8,809 nucleotides of DNA from Spirochaetales bacterium (GTDB lineage: Bacteria; Spirochaetota; Spirochaetia; JABMQR01). The translations under genes were made by a program, and so were the position numbers. This document shows positions 1-6,031 of this stretch, in pieces. Within the stretch, counting starts at the first letter, position 1; each line of letters starts with the position of its first letter. Location: NCBI GenBank assembly GCA_023139255.1, contig JAGLNY010000275.1:1-8809 (forward strand). The letters are read 5' to 3'. The notes below the pieces were generated by a model that saw only the letters and a program-made list of their open reading frames with translations, was not told the DNA's origin and did not search any database.

Positions 1-743
1 TGCTGCAAAACAGTTTTTCCAGCACCAAAAGGACCCGGAATACAAAAAGTTCCGCCTCTAGCTACTGGAAGAAAGGTATCTATAATACGAATAGTTGTAT
101 TTAACGGCTCGACAGGTTTCAGTCTTTCTTCATAATTCCGTATTGGTTTTTTTATCGGCCATGTAAAAATCATCGTTAATGGATGGTCAATTCCTTTGGG
201 ATCTGTCACAACAGCCACTTCATCATAGGAAGAGTATAATCCTTTGGGTACTATTTTCTTAACGACAAATTCTTCATCCGGGAATCCGAATGGAACCATG
301 ATTCTATGTTGAAAAATACCTTCGGGAACCAGCCCCAGTGTATAGGCCGGTTTAACTTTATCGCCAACTTTAACCTGCGGTGTAAATTCCCATTCAGTAT
401 CCGGGATCGCATTCATATACACACCGCGCTGAAGGAAAAAACCGCATTTTTCTGCCAGCTCAGGAAGAGGGTTCTGTAAACCGTCATAGACCTGACTAAG
501 CAGGCCAGGCCCTAAATCAACACTTAGCAGCTCTCCGGTAAATTCTACATCATCACCAACACCAATTCCGTTTGTCATCTCGAAAACCTGCATAGCTGCC
601 TGGTTACCATTAATTCTAATAACCTCAGCCTTCAGTCTATTTTCACCAAGAATAATATATCCAACTTCATTTTGTGAAATATTATCTGTAAATTCAACAG
701 TAGCCATATTTCCATTTATTCCGACTATTTTCCCGGTATTCAT
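1..743 (-). CDS. atpA: V-type ATP synthase catalytic subunit A (partial, N-terminal part)
   Basis: This is the catalytic, nucleotide-binding subunit of the V1 head of a V/A-type ATPase, which couples ATP turnover to ion transport across the inner membrane. The first 247 codons are present and the rest lies beyond the left edge. The protein begins MNTGKIVGINGNMATVEF, the expected N-terminal beta-barrel. It continues through the insertion typical of A subunits (about residues 110-190, not found in F-type beta subunits) and ends just after Walker A, GPFGAGKT at residues 237-244. Many A subunits have GPFGSGKT, so Ala for Ser is a small variation. The ATG at 743 is preceded by AGGAG with 9 bases of spacing. 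It is third in the minus-strand operon after atpE and the DUF2764 gene, and subunit B would be expected next outside the window. Identification is very secure. Confidence 0.96.
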   Translation of the reverse strand, partial: MNTGKIVGINGNMATVEFTDNISQNEVGYIILGENRLKAEVIRINGNQAAMQVFEMTNGIGVGDDVEFTGELLSVDLGPGLLSQVYDGLQNPLPELAEKCGFFLQRGVYMNAIPDTEWEFTPQVKVGDKVKPAYTLGLVPEGIFQHRIMVPFGFPDEEFVVKKIVPKGLYSSYDEVAVVTDPKGIDHPLTMIFTWPIKKPIRNYEERLKPVEPLNTTIRIIDTFLPVARGGTFCIPGPFGAGKTVLQ

Positions 744-752
744 CTAGTATAA

Positions 753-757
753 CTCCT
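753..757 (-). promoter_or_regulatory. Ribosome binding site of atpA
   Basis: AGGAG on the minus strand lies 9 bases before the atpA ATG. It supports the start at 743 and shows that atpA is initiated independently, although it follows the DUF2764 gene by only 61 bases. Confidence 0.75.
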
Positions 758-790
758 AAAGACAATTTGTAAAATTTACCAATAGCATGC

Positions 791-804
791 AGTACGAAGT
801 ACGA
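791..804. repeat. Perfect 7-bp tandem duplication, AGTACGA twice
   Basis: AGTACGA occurs at 791-797 and again at 798-804, directly against the stop codon of the DUF2764 gene in the short gap before atpA. The unit overlap also creates the small palindrome GTAC-GAA-GTAC. It is seen directly. It may simply be a slippage duplication, and the palindrome is too short to be a convincing hairpin. Confidence 0.6.
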
Positions 805-1344
805 CTACAGGCTGTCATCTGAAGCTTGTATGTTTAAAAATATGTGTTTAAAAACTTCCTGTCCGTGCTCTTTATTTTGAGCATAATACCTTTCAAGCAG
901 CTGAAGCTTTAAATAATATGTTATTATCATTACAAGATCAAAAAAATGATTTGTACACAACTCCTCTATAAAATCCCATTTAAGTGAAAACAATAAGTTT
1001 TCCGCTTCAAGCGGATTTGATGAATGCATAACTCGTTTCACCATTTCAGCAGTACCCGGTACTTGTCTGAAGGGAACCATATACTCATCAGAATCAATCC
1101 CCATTTTCTCAGCACGGGCTGCTGCCAGATCAACATGCAGGGCAGCAATAAATTTGTTCCATAACTCAATTACACTATGTTCGGAATTACCTGATCCGTC
1201 AAAATGTGCTTCCTTAATAATAGCCAGGTCTTTCCATGAAATTTGAGAACTGCATAATGAAATAAATTCTGTCGAAGAAAACGGTAAATCAGTATCTTTA
1301 CTCAGTATAGGGAGTGAAGCAGCAAAATAATAATAGCCAGGCAA
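805..1344 (-). CDS. DUF2764 family protein of the V-ATPase operon
   Basis: This 179-residue protein matches my recollection of DUF2764, a family of unknown function found in V-ATPase operons of spirochaetes and Bacteroidetes. The visible signs are the YYYFAASLPIL opening (residues 4-14) and a helical, acidic C-terminal half with NPLEAENLLFSLKWDF at 110-125 followed by FFDLVMIITYYLKLQLLERY near 134-153. There is no signal peptide or clear membrane span, so it is probably cytoplasmic. It starts with TTG, not ATG. The start is supported by a strong Shine-Dalgarno sequence inside the last codons of atpE and by the family's habit of beginning a few residues before the YY motif. It lies between atpE (2-base gap) and atpA, where other V/A-type operons carry subunits C and F, so a stalk or assembly role is plausible but unproven. 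The family call is from motif memory. Confidence 0.85.
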   Translation of the reverse strand: MPGYYYFAASLPILSKDTDLPFSSTEFISLCSSQISWKDLAIIKEAHFDGSGNSEHSVIELWNKFIAALHVDLAAARAEKMGIDSDEYMVPFRQVPGTAEMVKRVMHSSNPLEAENLLFSLKWDFIEELCTNHFFDLVMIITYYLKLQLLERYYAQNKEHGQEVFKHIFLNIQASDDSL

Positions 1345-1346
1345 AG

Positions 1347-1967
1347 TTATTCTCCCTTTCCTGCTGCTGCCTGTATCAGTAAGGATTTGAGTTCAGGATT
1401 AAGAAATTTACCAAGCATATCAGCAAGAACTTCAGGAGTAACATTGAAGTATCCACTCCCGTCCTTTTTTGAGACCCTGAATCCGCTTGAAAGATTTCTG
1501 ACAGGTTTCAATTCATAGCCGCTTTCAAACTTTTCCCTTATATCATTTAATAGAATTGCCTGAACTTTTTTCAGGCTTCCCTCAGAAAGCTGGATTTCCT
1601 CATCTTTACCTGAAATCAGATCGGAAGTCACTAAAATCTTAATTAAACCAGCCAAAAGAGATTCATCATTCAACTCTTTTCCCAAACGTTCCTGAAGAAG
1701 CATAGTGAAAATCGCTATGATATCTTTCTGCAGTGACAAAAGAAGATCTCTGGATGCCTGGGTTATTGAAGAAATACTGCTCTGCTCTTTCATTCTTGAA
1801 GCTTTTTCAGCATCACTGATCATCTGTGCTGCTTTTCCTTGTGCCTTAATTATTATTAATTCAGCTTTAGTGTTAGCTGCCTTAATGATTTCTTCAGATT
1901 TCTTTTCAGCAGACTCGACACCGTCTTTTTTTATTGATTCAATCAAATCCTGTAATTTTACTTCCAT
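1347..1967 (-). CDS. atpE: V-type ATP synthase subunit E (peripheral stalk)
   Basis: Subunit E forms, usually with subunit G/H, the peripheral stalk that holds the V1 head still against rotation. The protein has a long charged, Ala- and Lys-rich helix at about residues 1-80 (EKKSEEIIKAANTKAELI and similar segments), as expected for the coiled-coil N-terminus. It is followed by a mixed alpha/beta C-terminal head ending near GYFNVTPEVLADMLGKFL. I chose the ATG at 1967, giving 206 residues. An in-frame ATG at 1979 is possible, but the bases between the two read AGGAAA and make a well-placed ribosome binding site for 1967, whereas 1979 has none at a usable distance. It is the first gene of the V-ATPase operon, 77 bases after mutS2 on the same strand. 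No separate subunit G/H gene is visible in the window. The sequence is low in conserved motifs, so the call rests on fold pattern plus operon position. Confidence 0.88.
   Translation of the reverse strand: MEVKLQDLIESIKKDGVESAEKKSEEIIKAANTKAELIIIKAQGKAAQMISDAEKASRMKEQSSISSITQASRDLLLSLQKDIIAIFTMLLQERLGKELNDESLLAGLIKILVTSDLISGKDEEIQLSEGSLKKVQAILLNDIREKFESGYELKPVRNLSSGFRVSKKDGSGYFNVTPEVLADMLGKFLNPELKSLLIQAAAGKGE
1352..1357 (-). promoter_or_regulatory. Ribosome binding site deciding a TTG start (DUF2764 gene)
   Basis: AGGGAG on the minus strand lies 7 bases before the TTG at 1344, within the final Lys-Gly-Glu codons of atpE. No ATG lies near this position in frame, so this site fixes the unusual start and suggests translational coupling to atpE. 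Confidence 0.7.
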
Positions 1968-1970
1968 GCG

Positions 1971-1976
1971 TTTCCT
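1971..1976 (-). promoter_or_regulatory. Ribosome binding site choosing the downstream atpE start
   Basis: AGGAAA on the minus strand sits 3 bases before the ATG at 1967 (5 bases from the AGGA core). It lies downstream of the alternative ATG at 1979 and so favours the shorter protein. Confidence 0.5.
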
Positions 1977-2044
1977 CATGATATTTCAAAATATATAACC
2001 CTATCTTTTTACTATATAATGCGGGTTTTATACAAGTCTCACAT

Positions 2045-4468
2045 CTATTTTTTAAAGCCACTTAAATAAATATGTGTTTTCCCATACCCGCCCTCTTCCG
2101 GACGTGCAAATGCAAAGTGATCAACTTCCTTAAGCTCATGCAGGTAATTATGAATCCCTCTTTGCAGGATTCCGTCACCTTTTCCATGAATGACAGAAAA
2201 CTGCAGCATATTATGGATGATAGCGTTATCAAATTGCTTCTGAAGCGCACTCAATGCTTCCTGTAAGGTTTTTCCACGGACATCAAGGTTCAGCACCGGC
2301 ATGGGAGCATTCAGTGAACCGGCAGAGAATTGATACACAGGCTCCCTGCTTTTACTACGCTGAGTTTTTTGATCAGCGGGTATCGGAAAAATCTCATTTT
2401 CCGGAAAAGTTATTTTCATCGCGTCCACCAGAACTACCCAAAAACCTTTACGATCTTTCTTTAATATTTTCCCCTCTTTCCGTGCACTGCCAACCCGTAC
2501 ATCCATTTCTGGATAAAAAGCAACAACTTGTCCCGGAGACAGCTCTTCCTGTTCACGTTGGAGCATTTCCCGCTCTGTATCAATCCTCTGATCAAGCTCA
2601 CGAATAAATGCTTTCATTTTTAATGTTTTAGTTCTGGTAATCTCACCTTCTTTAAGTTCACGCACTAAGTTTTCCAACATTTTTTTTGTCGAATCGGTAA
2701 ACTTACCAAGTTCAGAAATTTCAGAAATTTTCCGATGGTGTTCATACTGTTTTACCTGAAGCATTTTCAAATCGTAATTTCGTATTTTTTCCTGTAAATT
2801 TTTCTTTTTCTCAGTAATGTCCTGCAGCAATTTTTCCTGATCACGTTTTCTCTCTTCAAGTCCCTTTATAATAGAACTGATCTGCACAGTTTCGTCAGTT
2901 AGAAAAGATTTAGCTTTACTGGTAATTACTTTCGGCATCCTCATACGCTCTGCTGTCTCTATAGCATAACTCTCACCAGGAAGTCCTGTTATTACCCTGT
3001 ATGTAGGAATATTGTTCACTTCATCAAATTCCATTGAAGCATTTATAATACTGTTAGCTGCATAAGCATACTGCTTTAAAACAGAATGATGGCTGGTAAT
3101 AAGGGTGATTCCGGCCTTTTCAGAAGAATATTCAAGTATTGATCTTGCCAATGCAGATCCCTGGACAGGGTCAGTACCTGATCCGAGTTCGTCGAAAATA
3201 AGAAGAGACTGGGGAAAGTCAGCTACAGCATGAAGGATTTCACTAATATGTTTCATATGTCCGGAAAAAGTAGATAATTCATCCTCAATAGACTGTTCAT
3301 CACCAATATCTGTGAATATTTGATGAAACAGGGGAAGTTCACATCCTTCATCAGCAGGAATATACATACCAAACTGATTCATCAATACAAAAAGCCCTAT
3401 AGTTTTCAGAGTTACCGTTTTACCTCCTGCATTTGGACCTGACATTATCATTGCCCTTATTTCAGGATCAAGCTCAACGTCAATCGGCACAGCCTTTTCG
3501 CGCAGGATCGGGTGTCTGGCCTTTTTTAAGATAATACCACTATCTTTATACTCTGCCCGTTTACAATGATGAACAGCTGCATACTCAGCTTTTGCCAAAT
3601 AGGAATCCATCTCCCCGACTATCTTCAAAACAGTTAACAGGTCAGAAAGGTTGTCACGTACCTGTTCCGTAAGCTTACGGAGTATTTTCTGTATTTCAAT
3701 TAATATCTGCTGTTCTGTCAGGGTAACTTTATTATTTTTCTCTACCAGGTCGTACGGTTCAATAAAAAGTGTTGCCCCGGTACCTGAAGAACCATGCATT
3801 ACTCCCTTCACAAAATTTCTTTCGCTGCTTTTAAAGGGCAGGACAATTCTCCCATCTCTATAAACAGCTTGATCCCCCTGCATATTAGCCATGGGATCTT
3901 TTACATACTTTTCCGCGGTACTGTGCCGCTCTTTTCTTGCACGTTCGAGCTCCAGTATGTAGGGCCGCAATTTTGGGTGATTCTCACTTACTTTTCCAGG
4001 ATTTTCCAGTTCATTCAAAATAGTATTTTCCAGAATACTTAAATCAGGCATATTTTCAAACAGGTCAACTATCTGTTCCGGGAAATAATTTTCAGTGGAT
4101 GAATAATAATCTCTCAATTTCTTCGAGGAATTAAGGTATATCCCAATATTATACAGCTCCTCCCCATCAACTAACGAACCTTCAACCTTTACTTTTTTAA
4201 AACTATTGTGAATATCAGGAAAATAGAGACCGGGATAATTCCCCTTCTCTGCACGGATAGAAAATATCTCCTCAAGAAACTGATGCTGGTTGCGGAGATA
4301 GGTTTTGTCTATGATAAACTTCCCCTGCAGTATTCTCTCTCTTCCTTCCCTGGATAGTGTGAAAGCTGATAATTCATTCGATATCTTATCAAATTCCAGG
4401 TCATGTATTGTACGGGGGGGCATACTTAGCAACAATTTTGATTCATTGGCAAAACTACTAGTAGACAT
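2045..4468 (-). CDS. mutS2: Endonuclease/ribosome-associated ATPase MutS2
   Basis: MutS2 is a MutS paralogue without the mismatch-recognition domain. Family members have been linked to suppression of recombination and, in Bacillus, to sensing and splitting collided ribosomes. From the ATG at 4468 it has 807 residues, close to the usual 780-800. Visible in order are a helical core and clamp containing GSSGTGATLFIEP (about 226-238), Walker A GPNAGGKT (344-351), the DIGDEQSIEDELSTFSGHM segment (387-405), Walker B LLIFDE (422-427) with GSGTDP, TSHH (458-461), a long charged coiled coil (about 525-645), a KOW-like segment, and a C-terminal Smr domain with LDVRG (728-732) and HGKGDG (761-766). The ATG is preceded by GAGGAG at 7 bases. 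A TTG at 4483 is in frame but lies upstream of that site and is rejected. It overlaps the rsgA end by 11 bases, suggesting translational coupling. No residue looks missing. Confidence 0.97.
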   Translation of the reverse strand: MSTSSFANESKLLLSMPPRTIHDLEFDKISNELSAFTLSREGRERILQGKFIIDKTYLRNQHQFLEEIFSIRAEKGNYPGLYFPDIHNSFKKVKVEGSLVDGEELYNIGIYLNSSKKLRDYYSSTENYFPEQIVDLFENMPDLSILENTILNELENPGKVSENHPKLRPYILELERARKERHSTAEKYVKDPMANMQGDQAVYRDGRIVLPFKSSERNFVKGVMHGSSGTGATLFIEPYDLVEKNNKVTLTEQQILIEIQKILRKLTEQVRDNLSDLLTVLKIVGEMDSYLAKAEYAAVHHCKRAEYKDSGIILKKARHPILREKAVPIDVELDPEIRAMIMSGPNAGGKTVTLKTIGLFVLMNQFGMYIPADEGCELPLFHQIFTDIGDEQSIEDELSTFSGHMKHISEILHAVADFPQSLLIFDELGSGTDPVQGSALARSILEYSSEKAGITLITSHHSVLKQYAYAANSIINASMEFDEVNNIPTYRVITGLPGESYAIETAERMRMPKVITSKAKSFLTDETVQISSIIKGLEERKRDQEKLLQDITEKKKNLQEKIRNYDLKMLQVKQYEHHRKISEISELGKFTDSTKKMLENLVRELKEGEITRTKTLKMKAFIRELDQRIDTEREMLQREQEELSPGQVVAFYPEMDVRVGSARKEGKILKKDRKGFWVVLVDAMKITFPENEIFPIPADQKTQRSKSREPVYQFSAGSLNAPMPVLNLDVRGKTLQEALSALQKQFDNAIIHNMLQFSVIHGKGDGILQRGIHNYLHELKEVDHFAFARPEEGGYGKTHIYLSGFKK

Positions 4469-5369
4469 TTGACCGCTCCTCAATAGAGTTCAACACCCGC
4501 AGATAGCTTTCATAGCGATCCTTTAGAATATTACCAGCAGCAACTGCTGAAATTATTGCACAATCAGGCTCGTTTCTATGCAGACAGGGTTGAAAACTGC
4601 ATGCATTCTGTAGTCCGGCTATTTCCGGATAGTATCCGCCAAGCTCAAATAAGTCCATCAAAGAAACTTGCAGTTCTCGTACACCCGGAGTATCAACTAC
4701 TGTTATATCACCGCTTGAAAGCAAAAACGCATGGTTGGTAACATGGCGGCCGCGGTTATATTTACTCGAAATTTCTCCTGTTTTCTGGTTTACATTTGGT
4801 ATCAGCTTATTAATAAGGGTAGACTTCCCAACCCCGGACTGCCCGACAAAGGCAACTGTTTTCCCTTTTATATATGCTTCCAGATTATCAATACCTGTCC
4901 CGGTGTGTGCTGAAACAGAGAGTATTGTATATCCCAATTTTTGATAATGTTTATAACGCCTGTCAGATCCCTCAGATAGGGGAATTTCACATTTATTCAT
5001 AACAATACAAACAGGAATTTTTCCTGCACATACAATTACCCTGTCAATAAATCTTGGTCGGAACGGGGGATTATCCGGGGAAACAATACAGGCTACTTCA
5101 TCAATATTTGCTGCCAGGATCTGCGGTAAATTCCGTTTCATATTCCACCGTATGAATTCGCTGCTTCTTTTCAGTCTTTCTGTAATTAATCCCTCTGAAT
5201 CAGCAGTACATAAAAACTTTACCTGATCTCCCGGTGCAAGAGGATTATACGTTTTTTCATCCTCCCTCAGAATCTTACCCTTAATTCTGCAGAGATATTT
5301 TGATTCACCTGAGAGAACAGTATATATATTATTAATCCCTTTTATGATAATTCCTGTTTTTTGATTCAT
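4458..5369 (-). CDS. rsgA: Ribosome small-subunit biogenesis GTPase RsgA (circularly permuted)
   Basis: RsgA (YjeQ/YloQ) is a GTPase that checks late 30S maturation near the decoding centre and leaves on GTP hydrolysis. At 303 residues it has normal length. An N-terminal OB fold (about 1-70) precedes the GTPase domain, whose motifs are in permuted order: G4 as NKCE (125-128), G5 as SAH (153-155), G1 as GQSGVGKST (176-184), the RGRHVTNH switch segment (206-213) and G3 DTPG (226-229). The C-terminal zinc motif is complete: C257, C262, H264 and C270. G4 is usually NKxD, so Glu128 is a conservative but notable change. The start at 5369 fits the family N-terminus (GIIIKGINNIYTV), yet no Shine-Dalgarno sequence precedes it. 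A promoter candidate places the transcript start only a few bases upstream. It is followed by an overlapping mutS2, so the two are probably co-transcribed. Confidence 0.97.
   Translation of the reverse strand: MNQKTGIIIKGINNIYTVLSGESKYLCRIKGKILREDEKTYNPLAPGDQVKFLCTADSEGLITERLKRSSEFIRWNMKRNLPQILAANIDEVACIVSPDNPPFRPRFIDRVIVCAGKIPVCIVMNKCEIPLSEGSDRRYKHYQKLGYTILSVSAHTGTGIDNLEAYIKGKTVAFVGQSGVGKSTLINKLIPNVNQKTGEISSKYNRGRHVTNHAFLLSSGDITVVDTPGVRELQVSLMDLFELGGYYPEIAGLQNACSFQPCLHRNEPDCAIISAVAAGNILKDRYESYLRVLNSIEERSNVY
4476..4481 (-). promoter_or_regulatory. Ribosome binding site of mutS2
   Basis: GAGGAG on the minus strand lies 7 bases before the ATG at 4468 and inside the coding end of rsgA. It decides the start against the upstream in-frame TTG at 4483. 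Confidence 0.8.
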
Positions 5370-5378
5370 ACAAATTGT

Positions 5379-5407
5379 AATTTACATCCATTCATGGGTA
5401 TTGACAA
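5379..5407 (-). promoter_or_regulatory. Candidate sigma70-type promoter for rsgA
   Basis: On the minus strand, TTGTCA (5407-5402) is followed after 17 bases by TAAATT (5384-5379). The -35 matches TTGACA at five of six positions and the -10 matches TATAAT at four of six. Only 9 bases separate the -10 from the rsgA ATG, so the predicted transcript would have almost no 5' leader, in line with the missing Shine-Dalgarno sequence. Predicted by eye. Confidence 0.5.
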
Positions 5408-5428
5408 CCTTATGTTTTTAATTACTTT
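5401..5428 (+). promoter_or_regulatory. Candidate sigma70-type promoter for the pentapeptide-repeat gene
   Basis: A perfect TTGACA (5401-5406) is followed after 16 bases by TACTTT (5423-5428), a weak -10 with three matches to TATAAT. Six bases then separate it from the ATG at 5435, so transcription would begin at or next to the start codon. The -35 overlaps the rsgA -35 on the other strand. The -10 is poor, so confidence is limited. Confidence 0.4.
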
Positions 5429-5434
5429 GTATAT

Positions 5435-6031
5435 ATGTTTAATTTTATTCGATGCAGTCACCCGGATTGTGACAATTTTACCGTAACCAACCAAAATGAA
5501 TGTTTTCTGCATGCTGCAGATAAAGAAGCATTGCATACTCAATTGGTAAGAAATCTGGAGAAAAAAAAACCACTCGGATCTTACTGCCTGACTCATAGTG
5601 AATTTACTGACCTGGATTTTTCAGAAAGCAAACTGTATGCCTGTAAATTATCTAACAGTATTTTCCGGAATGTTAATTTCAGTAATTCTTATATTCAACT
5701 CTCTTTTTTTGAGTTGTCTACATTCATTAATTGCAGATTTGAGGAGATAACAAGTAAGTACTCTGTTTTTGCCGGATCTATTTTTCAAAACTGTTCTTTT
5801 GCCGGTTCAGATATACTCCACTCAAATTTTAGTGGAATACATGCCAAAAATTCAATTTTTGACGATTCCGATTTGTATTTCACAAATTTTTCGAATGCAA
5901 ATCTTGATAATGTTTCTTTTAAGGATTGCAATTTGAAAAAAACTGATTTTAATCTTTCAGTTCGAAATGAAGTAAGCTTTAAATATTCTAATTTTGAAGA
6001 AGCCTCATTCACAAGAGAGACCCAGTCATGA
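5435..6031 (+). CDS. Pentapeptide-repeat protein with N-terminal zinc-knuckle-like motif
   Basis: This protein has 198 residues. Its N-terminus carries C7-x4-C12-x10-C23-x2-H26, a likely zinc-binding knuckle, and a further C51-x2-H54 precedes the repeats. From residue 57 to 192 nearly every fifth residue is Phe, Leu or Ile (57, 62, 67, 72, 77, 82 and so on, with breaks at 107, 137 and 177). That gives about 28 pentapeptides, or roughly seven coils of a right-handed quadrilateral beta-helix. Pentapeptide proteins are often protein-binding or DNA-mimicking, for example gyrase-protecting Qnr/MfpA, but no specific target can be read here. There is no signal peptide or membrane span, so it is probably cytoplasmic. 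No Shine-Dalgarno sequence precedes the ATG, but the zinc motif needs this start and no other in-frame start exists. It overlaps the next gene by ATGA. Its exact function is unknown. Confidence 0.9.
   Translation: MFNFIRCSHPDCDNFTVTNQNECFLHAADKEALHTQLVRNLEKKKPLGSYCLTHSEFTDLDFSESKLYACKLSNSIFRNVNFSNSYIQLSFFELSTFINCRFEEITSKYSVFAGSIFQNCSFAGSDILHSNFSGIHAKNSIFDDSDLYFTNFSNANLDNVSFKDCNLKKTDFNLSVRNEVSFKYSNFEEASFTRETQS

Noticed and set aside
1705..1998. 97-codon plus-strand reading frame opposite atpE
   Set aside because: It lies wholly antisense to a well-supported gene, has no ribosome site and shows no recognisable domain.
1980..2044. Promoter or terminator between mutS2 and atpE
   Set aside because: The AT-rich gap gives several weak matches (for example TTGTAT followed by TAAAAA) and an AACCC/GGGTT pairing with a long loop, none convincing. 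The V-ATPase operon may have its own promoter here, but I cannot support a specific one.
2254..2607. 117-codon plus-strand reading frame opposite mutS2
   Set aside because: It is antisense to the conserved mutS2 coding region and its composition is that of a mirrored frame; no motif supports it.
4469..4483. Upstream TTG start for mutS2
   Set aside because: The strong GAGGAG site lies between this TTG and the ATG at 4468, so only the ATG is correctly placed for it.
5366..5596. 76-codon minus-strand frame running into the rsgA promoter gap
   Set aside because: It overlaps the zinc-knuckle region of the pentapeptide gene and the divergent promoters, with no domain or ribosome site.
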